From the NCBI GenBank assembly GCA_016795385.1, contig JAEUHI010000038.1, forward strand, positions 1 to 50,683: a stretch of 50,683 nucleotides of DNA, read 5' to 3'. Below, piece after piece: positions 18,661 to 28,454 of the stretch (positions are counted from its first letter, which is position 1; every line of letters starts with the position of its first letter). This DNA comes from Verrucomicrobiales bacterium. GTDB lineage: Bacteria; Verrucomicrobiota; Verrucomicrobiia; Verrucomicrobiales; DEV007. A program made the translations under genes and the position numbers. The notes under the pieces are model-generated. The model was not told the origin of the DNA and ran no database searches. It was given only the letters and a program-made list of their open reading frames with translations.

Positions 18661-20059
18661 CCTCCACCATCCCCATCTCCTTCAGCTTCCGCTGCATCGT
18701 GCGCCTCGAGATGCCGAGCAGTTTGGCGGCTTCGGTGCGGTGGTCGCCGGTTCGGTCGAGGGCGAGGCGGATGAGGCGTTCCTCCATCTTCGCGAGGTTG
18801 AGATCCTCGGGCTCGGCCGCGAGCGGTGACGGCAGCGTCGCTTTGGCTTTTCCGCCCGGGCCCCGCAGATCCCGCAGGGAATCATCCCGGAGAAACAACG
18901 GCAGATGCCGCACCCCGATCTTCGGCGTGTTCGACATCACGACGCCGTGTTCGATCACGGTGCGCAGCTCGCGGACGTTGCCGGGCCATTCGTAATCGAG
19001 GAGCAACTGCATCGCCTCGGCAGTGAGCTCCATCGGCGCTTTGCCGTTCTCTTCGGTGAACTCTTTCAGAAAGGCGTCGACGAGCAGCACGATGTCCTCC
19101 TTCCTCGCTCGCAGCGGCGGCATCGCGATGGAGACGACGTTGAGGCGGAAGAAGAGATCGTCGCGGAAAGTGCCCTCTCGCACCATTTCGCTGAGGTCCT
19201 TGTTGGTCGCGGCGACGACGCGGACGTCGACCTTGATCGGTTTGTTCGAGCCGAGCCGCTCGATCGTCCGTTCGCCGATGGCGCGGAGCAGCTTCACCTG
19301 CGTGTTGAGGTCGATCTCGCCGATCTCGTCGAGGAAAAGGGTGCCGCCATCGGCCTCCTCGAAGCGACCGACGCGCCGCTCCATGGCTCCGGTGAAGGCG
19401 CCGCGTTCGTGGCCGAAGAGTTCGCTCTCGAGAAGCTGCTCGCTGAGGGCGGCGCAGTGCACCGTGACGAGTTTCGACTTCGGCCGACCGCTGAGATGGT
19501 GGATGGCGCGGCCGACGAGTTCCTTGCCGGTGCCGCTCTCGCCTTCGATCAACACCGTGGCGCGGGTCGGGGCGACCTGGCGGATCGTTTCAAAGACCGG
19601 TTTCATTGCCGCGGAATGACCGATGATGTTTTCGAGTCCGTAGCGGTCCGAGACCTGCGTTTTCAGCGCGACGACCTCGGCCTCGACGGCCCGGCTGCGG
19701 ATGGCGCGTTTGATGACGATCTCGAGCTCGTCGATGTTGAGCGGCTTGCTCACGTAGTCGTAGGCGCCTTTCTTCATCGCCTCGACCGCGACATCGACGG
19801 AGCCGTAGGCGGTCATGAGGATGCAGATGGGGGGCTTGGCCCGGGCCAAGGCACGGGTGATGAGGTCCATCCCGTTTTCCCCGCCGAGGCGGAGGTCGGT
19901 GAGCATCACGTCGATCGACTCGTTCTTCAGGATCTCCTCGGCCTCGGCGATGTTCGCCGCGATGTAGACGTCGAACTCGTCCTCGAGGGAAAGCCGCAGG
20001 CCCTCGCGCGTGTTCTTCTCGTCGTCGACGATGAGGAGGGTGTGTTCAGTGAAGTTCAT
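18656..20059 (-). CDS. NtrC-family sigma-54-dependent response regulator
   Basis: A 467-aa three-domain activator. The receiver domain (about residues 1-120) has the acidic pair at 12-13, phospho-acceptor Asp55 and Lys105 region VSKP. The AAA+ domain (about 145-375) has Walker A GESGTGKE, the sigma-54 contact loop GAFTGA, Walker [12 protein letters not shown], and the R-finger region. The C-terminal Fis-type helix-turn-helix is [20 protein letters not shown]. It is expected to activate RNA polymerase with sigma-54 when phosphorylated by the kinase encoded just upstream. A sigma-54 promoter stands before the amt gene at 43.8 kb, a candidate target, although the orthology to NtrC itself is not established. 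Confidence 0.94.
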   Translation of the reverse strand: MNFTEHTLLIVDDEKNTREGLRLSLEDEFDVYIAANIAEAEEILKNESIDVMLTDLRLGGENGMDLITRALARAKPPICILMTAYGSVDVAVEAMKKGAYDYVSKPLNIDELEIVIKRAIRSRAVEAEVVALKTQVSDRYGLENIIGHSAAMKPVFETIRQVAPTRATVLIEGESGTGKELVGRAIHHLSGRPKSKLVTVHCAALSEQLLESELFGHERGAFTGAMERRVGRFEEADGGTLFLDEIGEIDLNTQVKLLRAIGERTIERLGSNKPIKVDVRVVAATNKDLSEMVREGTFRDDLFFRLNVVSIAMPPLRARKEDIVLLVDAFLKEFTEENGKAPMELTAEAMQLLLDYEWPGNVRELRTVIEHGVVMSNTPKIGVRHLPLFLRDDSLRDLRGPGGKAKATLPSPLAAEPEDLNLAKMEERLIRLALDRTGDHRTEAAKLLGISRRTMQRKLKEMGMVEE

Positions 20060-20098
20060 CGTGTTAGGCAGGCTTCATCCGTGGAAATGCGCGTCCCA

Positions 20099-20147
20099 TC
20101 CGCGTGAATCCGCGTTTCTTCCTTTTCAACGCAGATGGCCGCGGATC
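20099..20147. repeat. Imperfect hairpin of the ATCCGCG repeat type
   Basis: ATCCGCGTGAATCCGCGTT at 20099-20117 faces AACGCAGATGGCCGCGGAT at 20129-20147, matching at about 14 of 19 positions. A further CCGCAGATGACCACAGAT follows to about 20167. Such ATCCGCGG/ATCTGCGG words are a common interspersed sequence type in PVC genomes in my recollection. It fills the 147-bp gap between the kinase and regulator genes. Function is unknown. Confidence 0.55.
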
Positions 20148-20206
20148 TCCGCAGATGACCACAGATATCGGATAGGGAAAAAGCTTGATGGTTCTGTTAG
20201 ACCTCA

Positions 20207-21397
20207 TCACCCCTCCACCTCCACATCGATCACCGCGCTCTCCGCCTTCGATGGCAAAAACCGCATCAGCTTCTCGGCGCGCGGCAGGTAAACGGTCACC
20301 TCGGTGCCGATGCCTTCGCGGCTCTTGAATTCGACTTCGCCGCCGTGGTCGTGGACGATGCGGTGGACGATCAAAAGACCGAGACCAGACCCTGTCTTCT
20401 TGGTGGTGTAATAGGGTTCAAAGACCCGGCTGACCTGGTCGGCGGGGATGCCGGGCCCGTTGTCGGCGATGGTGAAAAAGACGTTCTCATCGTCGCTCCC
20501 GGTGCGCACGGTGATCCCACCGTCGCTGCCCATCGCCTGGCAACTGTTGCGGACGAGATTGTAGAGGACCTGCTTCAATTGATCCTGGTCGACGTGGAGG
20601 AGCGGCAGTCCCTCGGCGAGATCGAGCGTCACGGCGATGCGGCGGTCGGCGACCTCGGGACCGATGAAGTTCATGGCCTCCTCGATGAGCTGGTTCAGAT
20701 CGGTGGTCTGGGGAACGGGCCGCACCGGGCGCACCGCGTTGAGGAATTTCTCGACGATGAAGTCGAGCCGCTTGATTTCGCCGCGCGCGATTTCGAGGGA
20801 TTCGAGCAGCTCGCCGGCGAGCTCGGGATCGACGCGTTTCTTGATCTTCCGCTCGACGACCTGCAAGTGGATGTTCAGCGAATTCAGCGGATTGCCGATC
20901 TCGTGGGCGACGCCGGCGGCGAGGCTGGTGACGGCCTCGAGTTTGCCCGACTCCACTTCCTGCCGCTGCCGGGCCACGGTGCGGGTCTGGTCGCGCAGGA
21001 TGATGACGTGGCCGACGAGATCTTCGCCGGAGTCGCGATCCGCGAGCGGGGCGACGTAGAAATTGAGAAAACGCGGCTCGGGATAACGCACCACCAGGTC
21101 GCGGTTCACCACGCCGCCGGTGGCAGTGATTTCCTCCCAGTCGAGACCGGGGAACAGCGTCGCGACGTCGCCACGGATCGCTTCCTTGGGATCGAGGCCG
21201 AAAAAGTCGCAGGCGGCCTGGTTGATGTAGTGGATCGATCCCTTCGCCCCCGTCACGACGACTCCCTCGCGAAGAACCTCGAAGACCTTTTCAAGGAAGC
21301 CCTTTTCCTGCACGATCTTCAGGACGAGACGCTGGATCTCCTCGGGCTCGAGGCGGTCGAGCCGATCAAGAAGGCGATCAATCATGCCGGGGTTCAT
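20207..21397 (-). CDS. PAS-domain sensor histidine kinase (NtrB-like)
   Basis: A 396-aa soluble kinase with no membrane segment. An N-terminal helical part (1-35), a PAS domain (about 36-140, GVVVTGAKGSIHYINQAACDFFGL), a HisKA domain with phospho-acceptor His165 in AAGVAHEIGNPLNSL, and an HATPase domain with N-box NLVRNSCQAM, G1 DNGPGIP and G2 GSGLGL. This layout matches NtrB/AtoS-type partners of sigma-54 regulators. The regulator gene follows downstream in the same direction after 147 bp. The signal is unknown; cytoplasmic location suggests an internal cue such as nitrogen or redox status. Confidence 0.92.
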   Translation of the reverse strand: MNPGMIDRLLDRLDRLEPEEIQRLVLKIVQEKGFLEKVFEVLREGVVVTGAKGSIHYINQAACDFFGLDPKEAIRGDVATLFPGLDWEEITATGGVVNRDLVVRYPEPRFLNFYVAPLADRDSGEDLVGHVIILRDQTRTVARQRQEVESGKLEAVTSLAAGVAHEIGNPLNSLNIHLQVVERKIKKRVDPELAGELLESLEIARGEIKRLDFIVEKFLNAVRPVRPVPQTTDLNQLIEEAMNFIGPEVADRRIAVTLDLAEGLPLLHVDQDQLKQVLYNLVRNSCQAMGSDGGITVRTGSDDENVFFTIADNGPGIPADQVSRVFEPYYTTKKTGSGLGLLIVHRIVHDHGGEVEFKSREGIGTEVTVYLPRAEKLMRFLPSKAESAVIDVEVEG

Positions 21398-21454
21398 GGG
21401 GAGTCACGGGTCACGAGGAACTGGCGAAACGGCAGGTAGATGCGATGTTTTCGG

Positions 21455-21802
21455 ATGATTGAGAGACAAAACGGCACCGATGAGGAGGTGGTGATCTGCC
21501 TGACGACGTTTCCGGATGCCGAAAAAGCGAGACAAATTGGCACAGTTTGGGTGGAGTCGCAACTGGCGGCTTGCGTCCAGTTGGTGCCCGGAGTCGAGTC
21601 CATCTACCGTTGGGAAGGGAAGACGGAGTGCTCGCCCGAGGTTCTCGCCATCGTGAAAACCACGCGCTGCCGTCTCGCGGATCTGGAAGCGTCCCTGCGG
21701 GAACTCCATCCCTACGAACTGCCCGAGTTCCTCGTCGTGTCGCCGGAGGGAGGATCCGTCGAATACCTGAAGTGGGTCAGGAACGGGGTGAGCGGATCGT
21801 GA
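21455..21802 (+). CDS. cutA: CutA-family divalent ion tolerance protein
   Basis: Small trimeric cytoplasmic protein, 115 aa from ATG 21455 (an in-frame ATG at 21440 gives 120 aa). Family traits are CLTTFPDAEKARQIG, the stretch ESQLAACVQLVPGVESIYRWEGK with the conserved AACV and YxWxGK, and HPYELPEFLVV near the end. The family is linked to copper tolerance in E. coli but its biochemical role is unsettled. It is divergent from the kinase gene with a gap below 60 bp, and its stop is followed by a repeat element. Confidence 0.9.
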   Translation: MIERQNGTDEEVVICLTTFPDAEKARQIGTVWVESQLAACVQLVPGVESIYRWEGKTECSPEVLAIVKTTRCRLADLEASLRELHPYELPEFLVVSPEGGSVEYLKWVRNGVSGS

Positions 21803-21816
21803 TGGTGCTGAAGCGG

Positions 21817-22001
21817 GAGGCGGCCTACGGAATACGCGGAAAACACGGAACCAAAAGGCGAAACAAACGAGCTCCCGACGCTGAAGCCATGTCTTCGGCA
21901 TTGGCATCGATTTGTCTGAGAATTCGCATGCTAGGATGGCTGTGGCATCTATCCCGGTCTCTTGTAATTCCGCGTCTTCCGCGTATTCCGTAGGCTGCCT
22001 C
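21817..22001. repeat. 185-bp element with 25-bp terminal inverted repeats
   Basis: A 25-bp sequence at 21817-21841 (ending ACGGAATACGCGGAA) recurs as its reverse complement at 21977-22001 with one mismatch. The 135 bp between has lower GC and no credible gene. The ends resemble the widespread CGGAATACGCGGAAAACACGG type of interspersed sequence. It lies between cutA and lysC. A MITE-like or folded-RNA element is possible; there is no transposase within it. Confidence 0.65.
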
Positions 22002-22093
22002 TTCCTCGCTCCGATTGAAACGACATTGGACAAATCCGCATCCTGAGGCATAAGTCTCGCCCCGCTTTTTTGGCGGACCCACCCTCTGAAGCC

Positions 22094-23320
22094 GTGAGCC
22101 TCATCGTCCAGAAATATGGCGGCACCTCCGTCGGCACCCCCGAACGGATCCGCAATGTCGCGCGCCGCATCCTCGAGACGCAGGCCGAGGGCCATCAGGT
22201 CGTCGCCGTCGTTTCGGCCATGGCCGGGGTGACGAACAATCTCATCAAACTCGCCGACGAAGTGACCGGCGAAGGATTTCCCACCGAGCGCGAGATGGAC
22301 GTGCTCCTCGCCACCGGCGAGCAGACCACGATCGCCCTCACCGCGATGGCGCTGAACTCGATGGGCGCCAAGGCCGTCTCCCTGACCGGAGCGCAGGCCG
22401 GGATCCAGACCGACGGCGTCCACACCAAGGCCCGCATCTCCAACATCACGCCCGACGGCGTCCACGAACTGCTCAACGACGGCAACATCGTCATTCTCGC
22501 CGGTTTCCAGGGTCAGACCAGCGATGGCCGCATCACCACCCTCGGCCGCGGCGGATCCGACCTCACCGCGATCGCCATGGCCGCCGCGATCGACGCGGAC
22601 ATCTGCCAGATTTTCACGGACGTCGATGGCGTCTACACCTGCGATCCGCGCGTCGTCCCCGGTGCCCGCAAGATCGAGGAGATCAGCTACGACGAACTCC
22701 TCGAGATGGCGAGTTCGGGATCGAAGGTGATGCAATCGCGTTCGGTCGAGTTCGCGAAAAAATTCGGCGTCGTCTTCGAAGTGCGCAGCAGCCTCAACAA
22801 CAATCCGGGAACCCTCGTCAAAGAAGAAACCATGAGCATGGAATCGATTGTCATCCGCGGCGTCAGCCTCGAGCGCGCCCAGGCGAAGGTCACCATCAGC
22901 GGCGTCAAGGACGTGCCGGGCACCGCCAGCCGCATCTTCGGCGCCGTGGGCCAGGCAAACCTGCTCGTCGACATGATCGTGCAGAACGTCTCGAAGACGG
23001 GGATCACCGACATTTCCTTCACCGTGCACAAGGACGACGTGGCCAAGGCCGAAGCCGCCCTGCGCCCCGTGATGCCGGAACTGGGCGAAGGCGTCACCCT
23101 CGAGGCGACCGATGGCATCGCCAAGCTCAGCGTCGTCGGCATCGGGATGCGTTCTCACAGCGGCGTCGCCGCGGAGATGTTCAAGGCGCTCTCGGACGCC
23201 GGCATCAACATCGAGATGATCTCCACCTCCGAGATCAAGGTGACCGTCACGGTCGCCGAGGGCGACATCGACCGCGCCGCCAACGTCGTCCACGACGCTT
23301 TCGGACTCGGTGCGGCGTGA
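22094..23320 (+). CDS. lysC: Aspartate kinase
   Basis: First step of the aspartate pathway to lysine, threonine and methionine. The 408-aa protein starts at GTG 22094, giving [14 protein letters not shown], the family's opening; a TTG eight codons upstream is an unlikely alternative. Catalytic parts include [30 protein letters not shown] and [13 protein letters not shown]. Two ACT domains follow (about 260-330 and 345-405), with [13 protein letters not shown] and [25 protein letters not shown], implying feedback inhibition by lysine and/or threonine. It is an alpha-type monofunctional enzyme, not fused to homoserine dehydrogenase. Possible internal initiation of a beta subunit cannot be judged. 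Confidence 0.96.
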   Translation: MSLIVQKYGGTSVGTPERIRNVARRILETQAEGHQVVAVVSAMAGVTNNLIKLADEVTGEGFPTEREMDVLLATGEQTTIALTAMALNSMGAKAVSLTGAQAGIQTDGVHTKARISNITPDGVHELLNDGNIVILAGFQGQTSDGRITTLGRGGSDLTAIAMAAAIDADICQIFTDVDGVYTCDPRVVPGARKIEEISYDELLEMASSGSKVMQSRSVEFAKKFGVVFEVRSSLNNNPGTLVKEETMSMESIVIRGVSLERAQAKVTISGVKDVPGTASRIFGAVGQANLLVDMIVQNVSKTGITDISFTVHKDDVAKAEAALRPVMPELGEGVTLEATDGIAKLSVVGIGMRSHSGVAAEMFKALSDAGINIEMISTSEIKVTVTVAEGDIDRAANVVHDAFGLGAA

Positions 23321-23618
23321 GGCTTTCAAGGATCGCGCGTTGACTTTCCGCGGATCGGGTGTCTTGTAGCGGAGTCAGTTCGCGGCGTCGTTGCCGTGTG
23401 CCGGGTTCCCTCAACCATTACGGGAGCCCATCCGGATCGGGGGAAGGGAATGACGTCTCTTCAATGTGTCAGCCCGTGATGTGAGGCGGGATGATCTCCA
23501 GCTCGCGGCGTGCCCCGTCGTTTTTCCTTCCGCGCCCTCGTTGCGCCGACGGTTGAACCGCGCCCGCCACCCGGCCCCTCAACGGCCATCCCCAATCCTA
23601 ACAAACCCATTCAAACTC
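23321..23618 (+). other. Long leader of the DEAD-box helicase gene
   Basis: This 298-bp gap has no credible gene. TTGACT at 23340-23345 is a possible -35 element; the -10 (around 23363-23369, TTGTAG) is weak. If used, it gives a 5' leader of about 240 nt. The leader can form hairpins, for example GGGTTCCC with GGGAGCCC near 23403-23431 and CCCGTGATGTGAGGCGGG near 23472-23489. It ends in the C/A-rich sequence CCTAACAAACCC at 23597-23608, 11 bases before the start. Cold-shock helicase genes often carry regulatory leaders, so autoregulation is plausible. I recognise no known riboswitch. Confidence 0.4.
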
Positions 23619-24977
23619 ATGACCTTCTCCGAACTCGGCCTCAACGCCACCCTATCCGAAGCCGTCGCCGCCAAGGGCTACACCACGCCCACGCCGATCC
23701 AGGCCCAGTCCATCCCCGCGATCCTCACCGGACGCGACCTCCTCGGCGGCTCGCAGACGGGCACGGGCAAAACCGCGGCTTTCACCCTGCCAATGCTGCA
23801 GCGCCTCGCCACCGGCAAATCCCGTCCCCGCTCGCCCCGCGGGCTCGTCCTCACTCCGACCCGCGAACTCGCCGCCCAGGTCGGTGAAAGCGTCACGACC
23901 TACGGCAAAGGACTCCACCTTTCCTCGGCCGTCATTTTCGGCGGCGTGGGGATCCACCCGCAGATCGAGCGTCTCCGCCGCGGTGTCGACATCCTCGTGG
24001 CCACACCCGGCCGCCTCCTCGACCACGTCAGCCAGGGGACGATCGACCTTTCCCAGGTCGAGATCTTCGTCCTCGATGAAGCCGACCGCATGCTCGACAT
24101 GGGCTTCATCCATGACATCCGCAAGGTCCTGAAGCTGCTCCCGGCGCGCCGTCAGAACCTCCTTTTCTCCGCGACCTATTCGCCCGAGATCAAGTCGCTC
24201 GCCGACGGCATCCTGCGCGATCCGGTCGAGGTCGAAGTAGCCCGTCGCAGCAGCGCCGCGGAAACGGTGACGCAGGTGATCCACCCTGTCGCCAAGGCCG
24301 ACAAACGCCGCCTCCTTTCGCAGCTCATCAAGAGGGGCAACTGGAGCCAGGTGCTCGTCTTTACCCGCACGAAGCATGGCGCGAACCGTCTCGCCGAGCA
24401 GCTCGGCATCGACGGCATTCCCGCCGCCGCGATCCACGGCAACAAGAGCCAGAGCGCACGCACCAAGGCCCTCGCCGATTTCAAGGCCAACACGATCCGC
24501 GTCCTCGTCGCCACCGACGTGGCTTCGCGAGGCATCGACATCCGTTTGCTCCCCCACGTCGTGAACTACGAGCTCCCCAACGTTCCTGAAGACTACGTCC
24601 ACCGCATCGGCCGCACCGGTCGGGCCGGCGAGGAAGGCTGCGCCTGTTCCCTCGTTAGCGCCGATGAACGCGGTCTCTTGAAGGATATCGAGAAGGTCCT
24701 GAAGCGTCCCATCCCGGTGGAGAACATCGAAGGTTTCCAGATGGCCGAAGTCGATGGACTCGAGGACGCCCGCAACACCTCGCGCGGCAACCAGGGCCGT
24801 GGACGCAGCCAAGGCGGTGGTGGTGGCGGCAATCGTCCCCGCGGCAATGGCGGCGGAGGCGGAGGGAACGGTGGCAACGGTGGAGGAGGCAATCGCCCGC
24901 CCCGCGGTCGATCCGGCGCAGGCGGCGGCGGTGGCAATCGTCGCAACTCCAGCCGTCCGCGCGTGGCTTCGCGCTGA
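23619..24977 (+). CDS. DEAD-box ATP-dependent RNA helicase (RhlE-like)
   Basis: A 452-aa helicase for remodelling structured RNA. The ATG at 23619 is chosen because [21 protein letters not shown] begins the family core; an upstream frame opening at 23466 adds 51 non-homologous residues. Motifs in order: Q-motif [11 protein letters not shown], motif [33 protein letters not shown], then in domain 2 the [14 protein letters not shown] and HRIGRTGR elements. The C-terminal tail from about residue 385 is Gly/Arg/Asn-rich with RGG-like repeats, a low-complexity RNA-binding extension. Ribosome assembly or cold adaptation are the usual roles of this group. Confidence 0.94.
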   Translation: MTFSELGLNATLSEAVAAKGYTTPTPIQAQSIPAILTGRDLLGGSQTGTGKTAAFTLPMLQRLATGKSRPRSPRGLVLTPTRELAAQVGESVTTYGKGLHLSSAVIFGGVGIHPQIERLRRGVDILVATPGRLLDHVSQGTIDLSQVEIFVLDEADRMLDMGFIHDIRKVLKLLPARRQNLLFSATYSPEIKSLADGILRDPVEVEVARRSSAAETVTQVIHPVAKADKRRLLSQLIKRGNWSQVLVFTRTKHGANRLAEQLGIDGIPAAAIHGNKSQSARTKALADFKANTIRVLVATDVASRGIDIRLLPHVVNYELPNVPEDYVHRIGRTGRAGEEGCACSLVSADERGLLKDIEKVLKRPIPVENIEGFQMAEVDGLEDARNTSRGNQGRGRSQGGGGGGNRPRGNGGGGGGNGGNGGGGNRPPRGRSGAGGGGGNRRNSSRPRVASR

Positions 24978-24989
24978 GAGCCTCGCCGA

Positions 24990-26174
24990 TCAGCGGAGCA
25001 CGACTTCGCCGCTGCTCGTTTCGCGCTTATTCTTCCCCGCCCGTTCTTGTGCGGTGGAAGGACGAACGGCTTTCTCCTTCCGGTGCCGGCCGCGCCAGAT
25101 CAGGAATCCTGAGATCGCGAGAATCCCCGGGGCCAATCCCCCGAGGCACCACAAGACCCGCACCGGCCACCCGCCGAAGGTCCCGAAATGCAGGGGCACG
25201 AAGCTGTCGTAGATTTGTGCCCAGATCGATCCTTCGCGGATGTCGCTCGCTTCGCGGAAGGTCCCGTCGGCGGTGTAGGAGACCATCGAGCCGTGCGGAC
25301 TGCGGAGCATGCCGGCATCGCTGTGCTCGCCGTAGAAATAAAACGCGTTTTCCGGAGCGTTGGGGAAGCCGAGATAGTTCGCCCGGAATCCTCCCTCGAT
25401 GCGCTGCGACGCGTCCGCTAGGAGATCATCGATCGAGGCCCAGGCTGCGGGATCCTGTGGCGCGGCCTCTGCCACCTCCTCGGCCGGATGCTCCTCGACG
25501 AGGTGACCGATGACGTGTGAGAGATTCCACCACGCTCCCGTGAAACCGAGGATCAGATTGAACACGACCGAGTTGATCCCGACGAATTTGTGCAGGTCGG
25601 AAAAGAGAATCCGCGTGCTGCTCTTCCAACGGAAACGGAAGAAATTCCGGAAGAAGTCGCGATAGAGCCACACGCCCGTGACCCCGAGAAGGAAGAGGAA
25701 GAGCGCAAAGAGCCCCGCGACCGCGAGACCAATGTGATCCGCGAGGAGCGTGTAGTGCAATTCAAGAATCCAGCCCGTGAAGGTCTCGGTCGACTCCGCC
25801 GGACGGCTCAACATCTTGCCGGTGTAGGGATCGATGTGGGCGGAGAGCCAGTGCTCGTCTTCCTCGGGCAGCTTCAACCAGACCCGGTCGGAAGCGGTCG
25901 GATCTTCGGCCGGGACCCATCCCATCAGCTGATGCCCGGGGAAAGACGCGGCCATCCGCCCGACGAGATCGTTCATCGGCAGGCGCCGCGCCCCGGAGGT
26001 CGCCTCGACGTGGACGACCTCGGGACGGAGGAGTCCGTCGATCTCCTTGGAGAAGATCAGGAGGCTGCCGGTGAGACCGATGATGAGAAGACCGAGTCCC
26101 GCGACCAGGCCGAGCACCGAGTGCATCCGCCAGATCGTCTGTTTCTTGATTCGGAATGTTCCCATCACGATCAC
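24990..26174 (-). CDS. PepSY-associated transmembrane protein, siderophore uptake linked
   Basis: A 394-aa inner-membrane protein of the PepSY_TM family. It has an N-terminal helix after RMHSVLGLVAG, a periplasmic region with a DPYTGKMLSR-type PepSY segment, a helix pair near residues 140-175, a helix around NSVVFNLILGFTGAWW and a C-terminal helix before FLIWRGRHRKEK. Such proteins next to TonB-dependent siderophore receptors are thought to reduce or release iron from the siderophore. The GTG start at 26174 (MIVMGTF) lies 13 bp downstream of the receptor stop; an ATG at 26165 is the alternative. Cotranscription with the receptor is very likely, placing it under the same palindromic operator. 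Confidence 0.88.
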   Translation of the reverse strand: MIVMGTFRIKKQTIWRMHSVLGLVAGLGLLIIGLTGSLLIFSKEIDGLLRPEVVHVEATSGARRLPMNDLVGRMAASFPGHQLMGWVPAEDPTASDRVWLKLPEEDEHWLSAHIDPYTGKMLSRPAESTETFTGWILELHYTLLADHIGLAVAGLFALFLFLLGVTGVWLYRDFFRNFFRFRWKSSTRILFSDLHKFVGINSVVFNLILGFTGAWWNLSHVIGHLVEEHPAEEVAEAAPQDPAAWASIDDLLADASQRIEGGFRANYLGFPNAPENAFYFYGEHSDAGMLRSPHGSMVSYTADGTFREASDIREGSIWAQIYDSFVPLHFGTFGGWPVRVLWCLGGLAPGILAISGFLIWRGRHRKEKAVRPSTAQERAGKNKRETSSGEVVLR

Positions 26175-26187
26175 CCTGACAAAACAC

Positions 26188-28359
26188 TCAAAAGCTGCGG
26201 CGCAGCGTCACCCCGAGGAAACGGCGGTTGCCATAGAAGACATCGCCGCGGGCCAGCGACGTCGCTACATATTCCTCGTCGGTGAGGTTGTTCGCGTTGA
26301 GCGAAAGGTCCCAGTTTTCCCACTCATACCCGACCATCGCATCGAGGATACCGTAGGCCGGCGTCTCGAGGGTGTTCGTCGAGTCGAAGCTGGAGCTCGT
26401 GTAGTGGCTGCCAATGCCCGCCTTGAAACCTTCGAGGGCTCCCGAGGGACGCCACCCGATCCAGACCGAGGCCTCCTGATCCGGGATGCTCTCGAGACGG
26501 AGCTCGGCCGGCGTGCTGAGATCGGCGGTATTCAGCAGGGTGTAGCCGGCCTGGACGTAGAAGTCGCCGAGCTGATGGATCGCCTCGAGTTCCATCCCCT
26601 GGATCGAAATCTCGCCGCTGGCAAGGTAAGTGTTGGGCAGCAGACCGGGCAGGGCGCGGTTCGTTTCGGTGATGTCGAAGAAGGCGATCGTGTAAAGGCT
26701 GTCGCTGCCCTCGGGCTGGTATTTCACCCCGATTTCAAACTGCTCGCCGCGCTTCGGATCGAGGATGTCGCCGTTTTGATCGACTTCGTATCCCGCCGCG
26801 GGCAGGAAGGATTCGGCGAAGTTGAAGTAGGGATTGAGACCGTTGCCGATCCGATACATCACGCCGGCGTCGGTGGTGAAGGCTTCGTCTTCCTGGACGG
26901 CGGCGACACCCTCGGTGCCGGTCTCGACCTGATCGTAGCGCCCTCCCAGGGAGAAGATGAAATTGCCGAGCTCGATCCGATCCGAAGCGTAGATCCCCGT
27001 CTGGGTCAGGTCGGTATAGGGTGCGTTGAAGAGAGGTCCCGTGGCCTGGGGGGTGCCGTAAACGGGATTGTAGATGTTCAGCGGCGTCGCTGCTCCGAAG
27101 AAGGAATCGTTGTCGGTGCGGGCATTCTGGTAGTCGAATCCGATCGAGGCATTGTGTTTCGCCGCGCCCGTCTCGAACTCGGCACGAAGCCGGACGTCGG
27201 TGGTGAAGGCTTCGGAATTCGCGTCGCTGAGATAGAGATCGCGGGCGACGATGCCGCCGGGACCGATGCGGTTCAGACCCGATCCGGTGAAGGTCGGCCA
27301 GATCGAGCGGTAGTCCGCATCGCCCTCGGTGTAGGCTCCACGGGCCTCGATCCGGAAGACGTCGTTGATCTGGTGTTCGAAGATCGCGGTGAAATTGTTT
27401 TGCCGCGTGTCGTAGCGGTCGAGGCCCGGCTCGCTCGCGAAACGGTTCGTCGGGATGCGCGGTCCCGGCAGCACCGTGCCCTGCCAGGGGAGGAACTGGG
27501 CCGAGGTGCCCGAGGCGTCCTCCTGGTAGTTGAAGAGGAAGGTCAGCGACGTGTCCTCGCTCGGGCTCCAGGTGATCGAGGGCAGGACAAACCAGGTGTC
27601 GTCCGTCACATAATCGACCTGGGTATTGGCCTCTCGGTTCACCGCGACGAGACGCCACGACCAGTCGCCATCGCGACCGCCGACATCGAAGCCGGTCTCG
27701 AAGCGGTCGTAGCTGCCGTAGGAGGCGTAGACCTCGTTTTGCTCGAAGGTCGAGGCCGTCTTGTAGGTCGAGTTGATGATGCCGCCCACGCTACCCTGAC
27801 CGAACAACACCGCGGCGGGCCCCTTGATTACTTCCAGCGTATCGAGCGCGTAAGTGTGGGGACGGGTATTGTTGTAGAATCCGAAGGTCGAGCGCATCCC
27901 GTTCACGTAGGCGATCGGATCGACCCCGCGGACGAAGGACCAGTCGCCCCGTGTGTCCATGCCGTAGGGACCCGAGGTCACGCCGGGCGTGTAGTTGAGC
28001 GCTTCCTGCAGGTTGAGGGCTCCGCGGTCCTGCATCTGCTGCTGGGTGATGACCGAGACGCTGCGGGGCGTCTCCGCGATGGCCGCGTCGATTTTCAGGG
28101 AAACAGGAGCGCGGTCCGAAAAGACAAGCGGCTCGATCTCCGGCGTTTCCACCAGGACCGGAGCGGGGGCTGGTGCCGCAGCAGGTTGCGGGCGCGGGGC
28201 GGGACGCGGGGCCGGCCGCGGTGCGGGAGCAGCGGATTCGACCACGGTGCTGTCGAGTTCCGTTACCCGGGACTCCTGCGAGCGAAGTGTTCCCAAGGCC
28301 GTGGTGGTGACGGCCAGGCCGACGAACGTCCGAATCAAAAACCAAAAGCGTGTTTGCAT
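26188..28359 (-). CDS. TonB-dependent siderophore receptor
   Basis: Outer-membrane receptor, 723 aa from ATG 28359. A signal peptide (about residues 1-28) is followed by an unusual Pro/Ala/Arg linker with repeated APRP units (about 40-65), then a plug domain opening with PRSVSVITQQQMQDRGA and LNYTPGV, and including RGVDPI, typical of FhuE/FpvA-type siderophore receptors. The beta barrel runs to the end, closing with an aromatic residue in GVTLRRSF. The Pro-rich linker ahead of the plug is longer than usual and could span periplasm. Upstream starts in the same frame give no signal peptide at the N-terminus. It is followed by the PepSY gene. Confidence 0.93.
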   Translation of the reverse strand: MQTRFWFLIRTFVGLAVTTTALGTLRSQESRVTELDSTVVESAAPAPRPAPRPAPRPQPAAAPAPAPVLVETPEIEPLVFSDRAPVSLKIDAAIAETPRSVSVITQQQMQDRGALNLQEALNYTPGVTSGPYGMDTRGDWSFVRGVDPIAYVNGMRSTFGFYNNTRPHTYALDTLEVIKGPAAVLFGQGSVGGIINSTYKTASTFEQNEVYASYGSYDRFETGFDVGGRDGDWSWRLVAVNREANTQVDYVTDDTWFVLPSITWSPSEDTSLTFLFNYQEDASGTSAQFLPWQGTVLPGPRIPTNRFASEPGLDRYDTRQNNFTAIFEHQINDVFRIEARGAYTEGDADYRSIWPTFTGSGLNRIGPGGIVARDLYLSDANSEAFTTDVRLRAEFETGAAKHNASIGFDYQNARTDNDSFFGAATPLNIYNPVYGTPQATGPLFNAPYTDLTQTGIYASDRIELGNFIFSLGGRYDQVETGTEGVAAVQEDEAFTTDAGVMYRIGNGLNPYFNFAESFLPAAGYEVDQNGDILDPKRGEQFEIGVKYQPEGSDSLYTIAFFDITETNRALPGLLPNTYLASGEISIQGMELEAIHQLGDFYVQAGYTLLNTADLSTPAELRLESIPDQEASVWIGWRPSGALEGFKAGIGSHYTSSSFDSTNTLETPAYGILDAMVGYEWENWDLSLNANNLTDEEYVATSLARGDVFYGNRRFLGVTLRRSF

Positions 28360-28370
28360 GCAGTGACTTA

Positions 28371-28389
28371 AATGAGACCGCGTCTCATT
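28371..28389 (-). promoter_or_regulatory. Palindromic operator before the siderophore receptor gene
   Basis: AATGAGACCGCGTCTCATT is an inverted repeat with 8-bp arms AATGAGAC and GTCTCATT around CGC. It lies 11 bases upstream of the receptor start codon, between the receptor and the divergent glycosyltransferase. The placement and the TGAGA...TCTCA half-sites resemble GC-rich variants of Fur-type iron boxes. An iron-responsive repressor is the natural guess, but the spacing differs from the classic Fur box and no regulator is encoded nearby. Confidence 0.6.
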
Positions 28390-28454
28390 GTCAAAAATCG
28401 TTTTTAGCGCTGTTTTGTCATTCCGTGCCATGGTGCCATGACTTCTCTCGTCCC

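Noticed and set aside
21404..23329. 641-codon minus-strand frame opposite cutA and lysC
   Set aside because: It is the antisense of two well-recognised genes and has no recognisable domain.
23466..23618. N-terminal extension of the DEAD-box helicase
   Set aside because: Arg/Pro-rich residues with no similarity; ATG 23619 is where the family begins.
26047..28371. 774-codon plus-strand frame opposite the siderophore receptor
   Set aside because: Antisense shadow; the receptor reading has plug, barrel and signal features.
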